Shown piece after piece: positions 18,214 through 27,284 of a stretch of 64,000 nt of DNA. Source of the DNA: Cylindrospermum sp. NIES-4074 (GTDB lineage: Bacteria; Cyanobacteriota; Cyanobacteriia; Cyanobacteriales; Nostocaceae); assembly GCA_003994795.1 (NCBI GenBank), contig AP018269.1, positions 2,049,346 to 2,113,345 of the forward strand, given 5' to 3'. The translations under genes were made by a program, and so were the position numbers. The notes under the pieces are model-generated. The model was not told the DNA's origin. It worked only from the letters and a program-made list of their open reading frames with translations, and searched no databases. Within the stretch, counting starts at the first letter, position 1. The number at the start of each line of letters is the position of its first letter.

Positions 18214-18366
18214 AGAGGATGTCTGAAAAGTTTTTGATGATGTATCAAGCACCCGCAGATCCCCCTAAATCCCCCTTAAAAAGGGGGACTTTAAGAAAAT
18301 TCCCCCCTTTTTAAGGGGGGTAAGGGGGGTTCTCGATCAATTTTGATACTTCTCAGACATCCTCTA
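18214..18366. repeat. 153-bp MITE-like element flanked by AGTCCTA direct repeats
   Basis: Termini AGAGGATGTCTGA and TCAGACATCCTCT are inverted repeats; the interior carries CCCCCTTAAAAAGGGGG-type palindromes. AGTCCTA occurs on both sides (18207-18213 and 18367-18373), as a target-site duplication would, although the first copy also belongs to the end of the preceding repeat. Confidence 0.7.
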
Positions 18367-18560
18367 AGTCCTATAAAATTCGCGTCTACACGAGACTTTA
18401 CCCACCTACACGGGTTGAAGAAGAAATATAATAATGTATATAATCTAATTTCAACAAACCCCAAATCTGCAAATTATCTGCAACAGAATTTATATGATAT
18501 TAGTCCGCGTAGGCGGACTTCGTTTTTGCAGTTCCGCGAATTCCATTCGTCGGGGCTTTT

Positions 18561-18715
18561 AAGAGGATGTTTGTAAGGTATCAAGTCGTATCGAGATCCC
18601 CCTAAATCCCTTTTCTTAAGGGGGAATTTGACTCCAGTTCCCCCCTTTTTAAGGGGGGCTAGGGGGGATCTCAAGGCTTTTGATACATCACTAACAACTT
18701 TTCAAACATCCCCTA
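18561..18715. repeat. 155-bp element, diverged relative of 18214-18366
   Basis: Starts AAGAGGATGTTTG and ends CAAACATCCCCTA, with the same GATCCCCCTAAATCC interior and TATCAA-type inner repeats as the neighbour. Flanking sequences on both sides contain similar TTCCGC(G/A)AATTCCATTC motifs. The rest of 17867-18759 holds the GTCCGCGTAGGCGGACTTCG repeat (about 18500-18523) and no gene I can support. Confidence 0.65.
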
Positions 18716-18759
18716 ACTTCGTCTGTGTGATTCCGCAAATTCCATTCATCAGGGAATTT

Positions 18760-19578
18760 ATGATCCTAGACCACTATAAATTCAACTATTCTCTAACTCG
18801 CAACTCCAACAAACCGCTAATTCTCTTTTTACACGGCTTCATGGGAAATATTGATGAGTTTGATGAAGCCATAAAATTATTAGGTGACGAATTTTCTTAT
18901 CTCACCCTTGACTTACCAGGACATGGTAAAACTCAAACCTTCGGCGGGGATGAATACTATACAATGGAAAGTACAGCTCAAGCCTTAATTGAGTTATTAG
19001 ATGAGTTAAAAATAGATAAATGCTTCTTAGTGGGTTATTCAATGGGAGGTAGATTAGGTTTATACCTCACCTTACATTTTCCAGAACGTTTTCTGAGGGT
19101 TGTTATAGAATCAGCTTCCCCAGGTTTAGCAACAGATAAAGAACGATTAGAACGGATTAAACGCGATTCCCAAATAGCTAGAAAATTAGCTAGAAGTGTT
19201 GATAAAAAAGACTTTGCAGTATTTTTAGCAAATTGGTACAAACAGCCAATTTTTGGTTATATCAAAAATCATCCAGAATATGACCGCATGGTAGAAAATC
19301 GCTTACAGAATTATCCCCTGAAGTTAGAGAAATCACTGCTATTTATGGGGACTGGTTATCAGCCTTCTTTGTGGGAAAATCTCCAAGAGATTCATCTTCC
19401 TTTGCTGTTGCTTGTGGGCGAATATGATGAAAAATTTATAAGTATCAATAAAGCAATGGCTAATAGATGTAAATTTGCCCAGCTTAAAGTAATTAGTGAT
19501 GCTGGGCATAATATTCATTTTGAAAATACTTTGGCTTTTGTGCAAAAGGTCAGAAGCTTTTTAATGCAGTCAACTTAG
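18760..19578 (+). CDS. menH: 2-succinyl-6-hydroxy-2,4-cyclohexadiene-1-carboxylate synthase (MenH-like)
   Basis: Alpha/beta hydrolase of 272 residues that, in the menaquinone/phylloquinone pathway, eliminates pyruvate from SEPHCHC to give SHCHC. ATG 18760 is chosen because the upstream extension is repeat sequence. Landmarks: the oxyanion region LFLHGFMGNIDEF, DLPGHGKT, the nucleophile elbow GYSMGGR with S94, and the catalytic His in SDAGHNIHFEN near the C-terminus. GYSMGGRLGLYL closely follows the MenH type. No other men genes are adjacent, as is usual in cyanobacteria. A generic hydrolase remains possible. Confidence 0.85.
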   Translation: MILDHYKFNYSLTRNSNKPLILFLHGFMGNIDEFDEAIKLLGDEFSYLTLDLPGHGKTQTFGGDEYYTMESTAQALIELLDELKIDKCFLVGYSMGGRLGLYLTLHFPERFLRVVIESASPGLATDKERLERIKRDSQIARKLARSVDKKDFAVFLANWYKQPIFGYIKNHPEYDRMVENRLQNYPLKLEKSLLFMGTGYQPSLWENLQEIHLPLLLLVGEYDEKFISINKAMANRCKFAQLKVISDAGHNIHFENTLAFVQKVRSFLMQST

Positions 19579-19586
19579 AGCCAGGG

Positions 19587-19676
19587 CGATTATAAATCGC
19601 GGCTACACAAACGAAGTCCACCTCCGTGGACTAAGAGAGTGTTTATCTCGTTCCCATACAGAGTATGGGAACGAGA
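19587..19676. repeat. Dispersed repeat and perfect 14-bp-stem hairpin after menH
   Basis: 19587-19635 is the GCGGCTACACAAACGAAGTC repeat common in Nostoc intergenic DNA. 19646-19676 is TCTCGTTCCCATAC, loop AGA, then the exact complement. It sits between convergent genes and could terminate both. Confidence 0.75.
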
Positions 19677-19700
19677 AATTTATCAATAAATAGAAAAATA

Positions 19701-20333
19701 TCATTGAGATTTTGTTGAGTTCTTCACTTTTGATTTGCTGGTAGATGTAGGTGCTAAATTCGGTGACAGCGGTTGATTAGCTGCGGTTAATTCTTCTTGC
19801 AAAACATTCTGATAAACTCTAGGCAAAGTGCGAGTATTAGAATTAGTTTCTATACCATATCCTAAACTTGTCCAAGTGGGAGATAGTCGCCGCAAAACAT
19901 CATTTAACTTTCCTTGACGCAGCTTTTGAGAAATGTCAGTTCCCCAAACTCGTGAATCACTTAACCAACGGTGAACTACTACATCTTGATATTCGGGTTC
20001 AAAACTATAACCAGACCAAAACATTAACCGTGAGGGGTTAGGATGATAGCGGGGAGCAATTTGATACCAGGTAGTATTAATAATTTGATATCTGCCTGCG
20101 GCTGTGGAACAATTACCTGTGTTGGGGCCTGCAACAATGGTGACGCATACTTCTGGATGACGGCTGAGGTCGTTTACTTGCTGCCCACCATACAATAGCG
20201 AGTAGGGACGGTTTCCAGCGGCTTCACTGGCGGAGATGGTTCGCATTAAAGCACGGATGTAAGGATCACCGCCTTTCATGACTAGGGGTGGCTGTTTGGC
20301 TTCAAAAACGGGATCACTTGGCGACGATCGCAA
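19701..20333 (-). CDS. Lysozyme-like muramidase (glycoside hydrolase), probably membrane-anchored
   Basis: 210 residues from a TTG start. The catalytic-domain signature is GGDPYIRALMRTISASEA with the candidate acid Glu, then CSTAAGRYQIINTTWYQIA, which resembles phage-type GH24/endolysin muramidases that cleave peptidoglycan. The C-terminal 25 residues are Ser/Lys/Thr-rich. In frame upstream of the TTG the sequence still codes well (GVEKLIGPIAALLGFVYLF), giving a transmembrane anchor, and AAGGAG precedes a CTG at 20417. The true start may therefore be non-ATG at about 20417 rather than at 20333. Confidence 0.8.
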   Translation of the reverse strand: MRSSPSDPVFEAKQPPLVMKGGDPYIRALMRTISASEAAGNRPYSLLYGGQQVNDLSRHPEVCVTIVAGPNTGNCSTAAGRYQIINTTWYQIAPRYHPNPSRLMFWSGYSFEPEYQDVVVHRWLSDSRVWGTDISQKLRQGKLNDVLRRLSPTWTSLGYGIETNSNTRTLPRVYQNVLQEELTAANQPLSPNLAPTSTSKSKVKNSTKSQ

Positions 20334-20545
20334 ATCTCCAAAAACATACCACTGGAAAAGATAGACAAAGCCGAGAAGCGCGGCTATGGGGCCAATCAGT
20401 TTTTCAACGCCTTTCAGAGATACACTCCTTAAAATTTGCTCTCTTCGCTACTAACAACAACCATCGACGCACTTATTCCGGCAAAGTTCTCATCATGTAG
20501 AGACATGGGATACAACTTCTCTACATTCAACAAAATTGCGCTATT

Positions 20546-21208
20546 TCACCCAGCAACGTTAGCGAACAACTCCCCAAAGCTTTTGGAAGTAGCTTCAGGT
20601 TTAGAAATAATCTCCACAACTTTATTCCGTGCGGTTGATTCAAAGAGAGACTCAACACAAACTTGGGCGACTTTTTGCCGGGGAATGCTACCATCGAGCA
20701 ATGTGTCAGCACCCTGCATCACTATTGGGTTAGGGTTATCTTCATTCTTCAACCCCCCAGGCCGGACAATTGTATAGGTCAGTCCACTTTTTTGGATATA
20801 TTCTTCTGCTTGCTTTTTCCATAACAAAATCAACCAAAACAAGTTTAGCGGATGGAATAACTGAGAAACACACAAAGAAGAAACGAAGACAAAATGCTCA
20901 ATTCCCTTTGCTTTAGCTGCATCTACTAAATTTTTAGTACCTTCAAAATCTATCTTATAGGGCCCAGTCGGGTCAAAGCTAGGTTTTGCACCAGTGGCGC
21001 ACAGTACGACCGTGCTATCACCTAAAGCAGCCGTCAGGCTTTCTGGTTGTAATACATCGCCGACGACTAACTCAGCTTCAGGAGACAGAATTTCCCTAGC
21101 TTTGGCAATATCTCGCACTAAGGCTCGGACGGGAATATTCCGCGCTATTAATTCTTGCACAATCCGGCGACCTGTTTCGCCTGTTGCCCCTGCTACAAAT
21201 GCTTTCAT
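20546..21208 (-). CDS. Atypical SDR family NAD(P)-binding protein
   Basis: 220 residues with a complete Rossmann start (FVAGATGETGRRIVQEL), an NADP-type Arg further on (LVRDIAKAR), then VVGDVLQPESL, VVLCATGAKPS and FVFVSSLCVS. The catalytic YxxxK is not obvious: the region reads WKKQAEEYIQKSGLTYTIVRPGGL, as in NmrA-like/TIC62-like atypical SDRs. These often serve as redox sensors or assembly factors rather than classic dehydrogenases. Substrate unknown. Confidence 0.88.
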   Translation of the reverse strand: MKAFVAGATGETGRRIVQELIARNIPVRALVRDIAKAREILSPEAELVVGDVLQPESLTAALGDSTVVLCATGAKPSFDPTGPYKIDFEGTKNLVDAAKAKGIEHFVFVSSLCVSQLFHPLNLFWLILLWKKQAEEYIQKSGLTYTIVRPGGLKNEDNPNPIVMQGADTLLDGSIPRQKVAQVCVESLFESTARNKVVEIISKPEATSKSFGELFANVAG

Positions 21209-21386
21209 GACAAACGCTATCCTGGGAAACTAATATGTGCTTGCTTCGTTCCTTATTTTAGTGATTTTATAGAATTTATGACAGATTGTTGAGGTTTGCG
21301 TCAAAATGGCACTTTAGTGTGAAGAATCTCTCGTAACCTGGGAATTATTAATAAGACAAACGCCAAAGTATTTAGGAAACGCATTT

Positions 21387-22082
21387 ATGGTTGCTAGCAA
21401 AGGCGAATATCAATCCTTAGAAATAACAGAAACCGTTTTACCTCTGGCGTCAAGTATAGCGGAAGACGAAAAACCATTAAAAGATAAAAATGTAGCGAAT
21501 ACAACAAAATTTTATGGCGCTTTTCAAGACTGTATGGAATTGTATGCGCCTGTAAGCACGGTTGCAGAGTATCTTAATGCCCATCAAGGATGGTTTGCGC
21601 GCTGTGCTGAACCTATGAAGGTGCAACCATTGGGAGAAAATGGCTATGCACTAGTAATTGGTCGTTTTGGCTCTTTTGGTTATGAGGTTGAGCCGAAAGT
21701 TGGGTTGGAATTGTTGCCCCCAGAAGCAGGTATATACCGCATCCGTACCATTCCTGTTCCTGATTATCAAGCTCCTGGTTATGACGTAGATTATCGGTCA
21801 TCCCTACAGTTAAAAGAACATTTGGCGGATGATGAATCGGCAAATTTAGGTGAGATTACGCGAGTAGAATGGGATTTAGATTTGACGGTTGAGTTGCACT
21901 TTCCCAGATTTATTCAGCGATTACCCCAATCTATAATTCAATCTACAGGCGATCGCTTACTTAATCAAATCGTCCGCCAAGTATCCCGTCGCTTAACTCG
22001 AAAAGTCCAAGAAGATTTTCATCAATCTTTGGGTATACCCTTTCCTGTCAAAGCTAAAAAAGCGCTGAATCAACGTCATTAG
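21387..22082 (+). CDS. DUF1997 family protein
   Basis: 231 residues, no signal peptide or membrane segment. The core (about 45-215) includes FYGAFQDCMELYAPVSTVAEYL, EPMKVQPLGENGYALVIGRFG, a beta-rich centre and a C-terminal helix with RQVSRRLTRKVQEDFH. This agrees with the DUF1997 family of cyanobacteria and plastids, whose role is unknown. It is divergent from the SDR gene (178-bp gap). The heptamer repeats (CCAATGA) after its stop separate it from the convergent DUF4079 gene. Confidence 0.8.
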   Translation: MVASKGEYQSLEITETVLPLASSIAEDEKPLKDKNVANTTKFYGAFQDCMELYAPVSTVAEYLNAHQGWFARCAEPMKVQPLGENGYALVIGRFGSFGYEVEPKVGLELLPPEAGIYRIRTIPVPDYQAPGYDVDYRSSLQLKEHLADDESANLGEITRVEWDLDLTVELHFPRFIQRLPQSIIQSTGDRLLNQIVRQVSRRLTRKVQEDFHQSLGIPFPVKAKKALNQRH

Positions 22083-22124
22083 TCATTAGTCAATAGTTAA
22101 TGACCAATGACCAATGACCAATGA

Positions 22125-22610
22125 CTATGCTTTAGTGAGAATTCTTTGGACAATTTCTACCCCAGAGATGGCCTGCCACACAAACAGTCCCAAAAGTGTA
22201 AAATTAAGCACAATATGAGATACTCTTGCCCAATTTGCCCCTTTTTGCATATAAGGAGATAGGGCAGCAGAAAAGGCAATCAGCGCCGTCATGCCTAATC
22301 CTGCTAGCAGGTGGGGGCCGACAAATAATTTACCATTATTGATGTAGGTGACAGCCATGCCACCAATTGCACCTGCCACCATCAAGGCTAGGAGTATAGA
22401 CCCGATTTGGTAGTGTTTGATGTTATATCTACCTTTAATTAGTTCTTTCTTTTCTTCACCCTGAGAATTTCTGGTACGCTGTACTTGCAGCCCCAGGTAG
22501 GCAGCATACAGCGAGAGTGCTAATAGTACCCACATGATTACTGGGTGAAAGAAGTTCAGCAAATATTTCACCGATGGAGAAAGTTCCAGACTCATCGTGT
22601 TCTCTTCCAA
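22125..22610 (-). CDS. DUF4079 membrane protein
   Basis: 161 residues, or 156 if ATG 22595 (MSLELSPSVK) is the start. Four hydrophobic helices (about 17-42, 70-92, 100-118 and 130-152). HP in NFFHPVIMW, H66, H99 and H134 in the helices or their edges resemble the haem-ligand layout of cytochrome-b561-like proteins, to which DUF4079 is related. Probably a thylakoid or plasma-membrane protein. Function not established. Confidence 0.8.
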   Translation of the reverse strand: MEENTMSLELSPSVKYLLNFFHPVIMWVLLALSLYAAYLGLQVQRTRNSQGEEKKELIKGRYNIKHYQIGSILLALMVAGAIGGMAVTYINNGKLFVGPHLLAGLGMTALIAFSAALSPYMQKGANWARVSHIVLNFTLLGLFVWQAISGVEIVQRILTKA

Positions 22611-22852
22611 GTATTAAATCTTTATAAAACTTAGCATACCTTGATTTTCAGTAGACAACACTCAGTCACCCAAGTTGGTAGTTATATAGTTGAGGCAATG
22701 AGGCAACAGGCAACAGGCAATGATGTCTAGCTTAATGGTTTTGAATTTTGAATTTTGAATTTTTAATTTCCCCCTCTTGCCAAAGTGGATAAACAATCTC
22801 AGACTGAATTGTGAGGCTAGATGATTAAACCCGTCTGCGCGGGAACTCACAC

Positions 22853-24115
22853 ATGACTGAAAATAAGGAAACTTTGCTGCTAAAAGCTGCTAAAAGTGGT
22901 GATATCAAGGGGCTGCGTGTACTACTGGCAACTGGTGCTAAGGTGGACGTGTGCGATCGCAATGGCACCACAGCATTAATGTTCGCGGCTAATTTAGGGT
23001 ACACAGAAATTGTGCGATCGCTACTTGATGCTGGGGCTAATATCAACTTACCCAGAAAAGTTTATGGTTTAACGGCTTTGATGTTGGCTGCTACTGCTAA
23101 TCAGCTTGACATTGTGCAGCTTTTACTGTCTAGAGGCGCAGATGTGAATGCTATTAATGAAGATGGCAGTACAGCCTTAATGGCAGCAACACTCAAAGGT
23201 CATTTGGAAGTGGTGCGAGTCTTATTGGCTGCTGGTGCTAAGGTGAATATCACAGACAAAGATGATGACACCGCTTGGAAACTGGCAATTAAGCACGGAT
23301 ACACCGCACTTTTCCAAGAATTTATCCAACATGGTGTTGATGTCAATACCCAAGATGAAGAGGGCGAGACACCCCTAATTATAGCGGTGGATTCGGGACA
23401 TCTGGAAATTGTGCAAGCACTGCTAAAGGCTGGGGCAGATGTGGGAATTGCCCTGTTGGTGGCTGCTGCTGCTGGACAAAGTGCGATCGCCGCAGCTTTA
23501 CTAGATGCAGGTGCCGAAATTAATCTTCAAGATAAAGATGGAGAAACAGCCCTACATCTTGCCACCGTGGAAGGCTACCTTGATGTAGTTCAAGTCTTAC
23601 TCCAGCGGGGTGCAGATGTGCAAATTAAAAATTATCTGGGAGATACACCATTGGTTGTGGCAGCATTGCAAGGACATAGCGCAATTGTTGAGGCTTTGCT
23701 GCATGCTGGGGCAGATGTTAACAAGAAAAACCTTGGTGAAGTACCTTTGACATTAGCAGCATCTCAGGGACATTCCCAGACGGTTAAAGTCTTGCTAGAC
23801 TACGGTGCTAATGCCAATATTCCCGCAGATGATGGTAAAACTGCTTTGGTGAAAGCCACAGAAGGCAACTACCCAGAATTAATTAGATTATTGCTGGGAA
23901 AGGGGGCAAATGTGAACTTTCAAGACTCAGCAGGGGCAACAGCTTTGATGTGGGCTGCCTCAGGAGGTTTTAGTAAAGCGGTACAAGTATTACTTCAAGG
24001 TGGGGCAGATGTTAATTTAAGAAATCGTGGCGGTTACACTGCTTTAATGATTGCCGAATTTAATGGCTACAGGAATATAGTGCAAGGTCTGCGGCAATTT
24101 GGGGCACAGGAGTAA
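22853..24115 (+). CDS. Ankyrin-repeat protein
   Basis: 420 residues made almost entirely of about 12 ankyrin repeats with the GxTALMxAAxxGHxxIVxxLLxxGADVN consensus. There is no signal peptide, membrane segment or enzyme domain. Such solenoids bind protein partners; none can be named. One repeat around residues 195-210 is shortened (GADVGIALLVAAAAGQ). The start ATG follows the TGAGTGTG-type leader. Confidence 0.92.
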   Translation: MTENKETLLLKAAKSGDIKGLRVLLATGAKVDVCDRNGTTALMFAANLGYTEIVRSLLDAGANINLPRKVYGLTALMLAATANQLDIVQLLLSRGADVNAINEDGSTALMAATLKGHLEVVRVLLAAGAKVNITDKDDDTAWKLAIKHGYTALFQEFIQHGVDVNTQDEEGETPLIIAVDSGHLEIVQALLKAGADVGIALLVAAAAGQSAIAAALLDAGAEINLQDKDGETALHLATVEGYLDVVQVLLQRGADVQIKNYLGDTPLVVAALQGHSAIVEALLHAGADVNKKNLGEVPLTLAASQGHSQTVKVLLDYGANANIPADDGKTALVKATEGNYPELIRLLLGKGANVNFQDSAGATALMWAASGGFSKAVQVLLQGGADVNLRNRGGYTALMIAEFNGYRNIVQGLRQFGAQE

Positions 24116-24177
24116 CTACAAGTTTGGTTTACAAATATTTTTGGGTAAAGGAAATACGCACCTGAAATTTAAAACTG

Positions 24178-24283
24178 TGTAGAGACGTTTCCGGAAATGT
24201 CTCTACAATATGGTCTATACAAATACCAAAAAATTCACTTAGCAAAACTCCGTTGTAACTGTTATAAAACTGCTACAACGGAG
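24178..24283. repeat. Third copy of the GTAGAGAC palindrome and a 10-bp-stem hairpin
   Basis: 24178-24207 is TGTAGAGACGTTTCC followed by a complement with one mismatch. 24248-24257 (CTCCGTTGTA) pairs perfectly with 24274-24283. Both lie within 170 bp after the ankyrin gene and may act in 3' processing. Nothing else is evident in the 24116-24569 gap. Confidence 0.7.
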
Positions 24284-24569
24284 ATAAAGAAATCGAAAAC
24301 ACCAAGATGAAATGCTGACGCGACAAGGATATCAAGGAAGTAAAAATGAAGAAGTAGATTTACTTTTTACTTTTTACCTTGTTTTCTCCTTGGCGTTTCC
24401 TACTGTGCTAGATGTACTAAATATATCGGTTTCTATATTGGGGAAAAGTATTCAAACTATCATTTTTGATGTATTATAAAAAACATTTGAAAAAATAAAT
24501 CATCCCATAGGGTGAATTTGTGCCTATTTCCAGGGTCTACAGGCAATTATAAATAAAAAATAAAAAATT

Positions 24570-25034
24570 TTGATTTTTCAAAGAAATCTTGTAGTGAACC
24601 AGCAAATTCTGCAAATACCGTTAAAGTCACAGGTTTTATGGGTGGGAATTGGTTGTCAAAGAGGGATTTCTTCGCAGTTAATTGATCAGGCAATTGAGAA
24701 AGTTTTTCTAGAATATCAGCTAGCCGATTATGCGATCGCAGGTTTTGCTACCATCGATGCTAAAGCCTCAGAAGTCGGTTTAGTGGAATTTTGCCGCTTA
24801 CGCAGTTTACCCTTAAAAACTTTTTCAGCAGAGAGTCTCCGCACTGTCTTGGTTCCCAACCCTGCAAAAATTGTTCAAGAAACAACAGGAACACCCAGCG
24901 TAGCAGAAGCAGCTGCCATACTTGCAGTCTCTGAGTGTGCCCTAGAGGTGAAGTTGTTGGTGCCTAAACAAATTTTCCGATTACCAGGACAAGCAGGAAC
25001 GATAACGGTAGCTGTTGCCCAATCTGTAAATTAA
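24570..25034 (+). CDS. CobE/CbiG C-terminal-domain cobalamin biosynthesis protein
   Basis: 154 residues from TTG (GTG 24594 is an alternative; no ATG fits). The fold markers of the CbiG C-terminal/CobE domain are present: LWVGIGCQRGISSQLIDQAI, AGFATIDAKASEVGLVEFC, a PLKTFSAESL segment and TGTPSVAEAAAIL. CobE is thought to handle cobalamin intermediates between macrocycle contraction and methylation. It is a stand-alone domain here, with no other cobalamin genes in the window. Confidence 0.85.
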   Translation: MIFQRNLVVNQQILQIPLKSQVLWVGIGCQRGISSQLIDQAIEKVFLEYQLADYAIAGFATIDAKASEVGLVEFCRLRSLPLKTFSAESLRTVLVPNPAKIVQETTGTPSVAEAAAILAVSECALEVKLLVPKQIFRLPGQAGTITVAVAQSVN

Positions 25035-25153
25035 TCTATGGATATCGACCGAATTTAAAACCTCGGCTTCCCTCGGCTTGAAATATGCGTTATCCAGAAC
25101 CCTTGTAGAGCGGAAGTTTTTAATTATACGTTTAAACGTAAGGCTTTATTATA

Positions 25154-25285
25154 ATTAGGACTTACGCAACTGGCATGGCTTTGTAGGGTGCGTCAGATGC
25201 TGAAAATCTGTTGATTTTACTAAATTATCGAGTCTGACGCACCCTACAACAGACATTGAGTGTGACACGCAGCTTTAGTCCTAAT
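25154..25285. repeat. 132-bp repeat element, copy 2, with ATTAGGACT termini
   Basis: Perfect 9-bp terminal inverted repeats ATTAGGACT and AGTCCTAAT; otherwise nearly identical to 18087-18213. This copy has no second element inserted at its right end. From 25286 to 25597 I see no gene or structure I can support. Confidence 0.82.
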
Positions 25286-25597
25286 AACATTCAACATTTC
25301 TGGGTTTTAGATAATCTTTTTGTATCTGCATCAGACATACAAAAGAGATACACAGCTTGTTTTGTGTGGATTTTTGGAAATCGTTTATGGTGGGGGTCAA
25401 ATGAGCAATCGTACAGATAGTTATGCTAAGGAAAAACAAGCTTTTTCTGAAAATTTCGGGTGAAAGAGCTATTTTATTTCTGTAACTCCTACGTAACAAG
25501 GCTTTCAGGCGTTGAGTGGCGGTTAATGACAGGCTCGCTACTTTTACCCCGTAATGGTTGGGCAGGAATTCTGCGCGATGGTGAAGGTTCTCAGACT

Positions 25598-27118
25598 CTA
25601 AAAAGGCATAATGCATATGGATTCTGGTTTCACAGGACAGGTTTTGTTTTTAATCGGATTTCTCGTAAGGTAAAGTGCAGTCAAATTATTCAATTGGGAA
25701 AGGGGTGACAGGTCGCTGATTTGATTTTCCGTAAGGTCAAGTGTAGTCAAATTAGTCAATCGGGAAAGAGGTGACAGGTCGCTGATTTGATTTTTTGCAA
25801 GGAAAAGCTTAGTCAAATTAGTCAATCGGGAAAGAGGTGACAGGTCGCTGATTTGATTTCCCGTAAGGTCAAGTGTAGTCAAATTAGTCAATCGGGGAAG
25901 GAACGACAAGTCGCGGATTCGATTTCTCCCAAGGTCAAGTGTAGTCAAATTATTCAATCGGGAAAGAAGTGACAGGTTTCTGATTGGATTTCTCCCAAGG
26001 TCAAGTGTAGTCAAATTAGTCAATCGGGAAAGAAGTGACAGGTCGCTGATTTGATTTCCCCCAAGGTTGAGTGTAGTCAAATTAGTCAATCGGGAAAGAG
26101 GTGACAGGTCGCTGATTTGATTTTCTGCAAGGTCAAGTGTAGTCAAATTAGTCAATCGGGAAAGAGGTGACAGGTTGCTGATTTGATTTCCCGTAAGGAA
26201 AAGTGTAGTCAAATTAGTCAATCGGGAAAGAGGTGACAGGTCGCTGATTTGATTTCCCCTAAGGGCAAGTGCAGCCAAATTAGTCAATTGGGAAAGAGAT
26301 GACAGGTCGCTGATTTGATTTCCCATAAGGTTAAGTGTAGTCAAATTAGTCAATCGGGAAAGAGGTGACAGGTCGCTGATTGGATTTCCCCCAAAGTTGA
26401 GAGTCGCCCCAAGGTTGAGTGTAGTCAAATTAGTCAATCGGGAAAGAGGTGACAGGTCGTTGATTGGATTTCCCCCAAGGCTGAGTGTAGTCAAATTATT
26501 CAATTGGGGAAGGGACGACAGGTCGCTGATTTGATTGTAATAAAGTGTAAGACTCCTCAAATTATTCAATCGGGAAAGGGGTGACAGGTCGCTGATTTGA
26601 TTTTCTACAAGGTCAAGTGTAGTCAAATTATTCAATCGGGGAAGGGACGACAAGTTGCGGATTCGATTTCTCCAAAGGGTAAGTTTAGCCAAGTTAGTCA
26701 ATCCAGCAAGAGGTGACAGGTCGCTGATTTTATCTACCCCAAGGTTAAGTTCAGTCAAGTTAGTCAATCCTTGAAGAGGCGACAGGTCGCTGATTTCATT
26801 TCTAAAAAGCGTAAGTTTAGTTAAATTAGTCAATCCTTGAAGGGGCGACAGGTCGCTGATTTCCTTCATCTGAAGGTCAAGTGTTGAGCGTTTGTTAAGT
26901 TCTTGGGAGGCGCGATCACAATTTTGAGTACCAGCTTCTCCTAGTAAAACTTCAATTGTATGCCTTGTTTCTGTGGATAAAGTGTCTTTCTGCTTGCACC
27001 ATTGGATAAAACTGTCAATATGCTCTTTATTTTGTGGAGTGGGAATTGCAGTGACTTGTGTAGCATTTATGATAATTATCCCAACCAGTGCAATACATAC
27101 GTAACGTATAAATTTCAT
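25598..27118 (-). CDS. Secreted leucine-rich-repeat protein (22-residue, internalin-like repeats)
   Basis: 506 residues. An N-terminal signal peptide (about 1-24) and a helical cap with C41/C67 are followed from about residue 80 by 18 tandem 22-residue LRRs (LxLxxNQISDLSPLSRLTNLTT) and a C-terminal cap with two Cys. The repeat class matches SDS22/internalin-type LRRs, which form a curved protein-binding surface. Repeat 8 carries a 6-residue insertion (LNLGAT before LNFGGN). The DNA is a 66-bp tandem repeat, so copy number may vary between strains. Ligand unknown; an extracellular or periplasmic location is likely. Confidence 0.93.
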   Translation of the reverse strand: MKFIRYVCIALVGIIIINATQVTAIPTPQNKEHIDSFIQWCKQKDTLSTETRHTIEVLLGEAGTQNCDRASQELNKRSTLDLQMKEISDLSPLQGLTNLTKLTLFRNEISDLSPLQGLTNLTELNLGVDKISDLSPLAGLTNLAKLTLWRNRIRNLSSLPRLNNLTTLDLVENQISDLSPLSRLNNLRSLTLYYNQISDLSSLPQLNNLTTLSLGGNPINDLSPLSRLTNLTTLNLGATLNFGGNPISDLSPLSRLTNLTTLNLMGNQISDLSSLSQLTNLAALALRGNQISDLSPLSRLTNLTTLFLTGNQISNLSPLSRLTNLTTLDLAENQISDLSPLSRLTNLTTLNLGGNQISDLSLLSRLTNLTTLDLGRNPIRNLSLLSRLNNLTTLDLGRNRIRDLSFLPRLTNLTTLDLTGNQISDLSPLSRLTNLTKLFLAKNQISDLSPLSRLTNLTTLDLTENQISDLSPLSQLNNLTALYLTRNPIKNKTCPVKPESICIMPF

Positions 27119-27170
27119 TTCTAGTCTTCCTCTAAATTGTAAACTTTTTAAATGGGCGCAAATTTTTTAA

Positions 27171-27200
27171 AGTGCCGACTCTTGAATAAGATTCGGCACT
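27171..27200 (-). terminator. Hairpin terminator candidate after the holin-like gene
   Basis: AGTGCCGA and TCGGCACT form an 8-bp stem with a 14-base loop. On the minus strand the stem is followed by TTTAAAAAATTT. It lies 84 bp after the stop of the 27285-27638 gene and before the LRR gene on the same strand. Confidence 0.5.
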
Positions 27201-27284
27201 TCTTTTGTTACTTTTGAATTGCTGAAATGACGAGTATAATTATCCGGACTTGATATTATCTCTAGATTCGGATTTGACAAACTA

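Noticed and set aside
25281-25616. A 111-codon minus-strand frame after the 25154 repeat
   Set aside because: It starts inside the LRR 3' end, ends in the repeat element and shows no recognisable domain.
25700-26860. Regular DNA repetition that could suggest a CRISPR array
   Set aside because: The 66-bp period is coding (22-residue LRR), there are no constant repeat/variable spacer boundaries and no cas genes.
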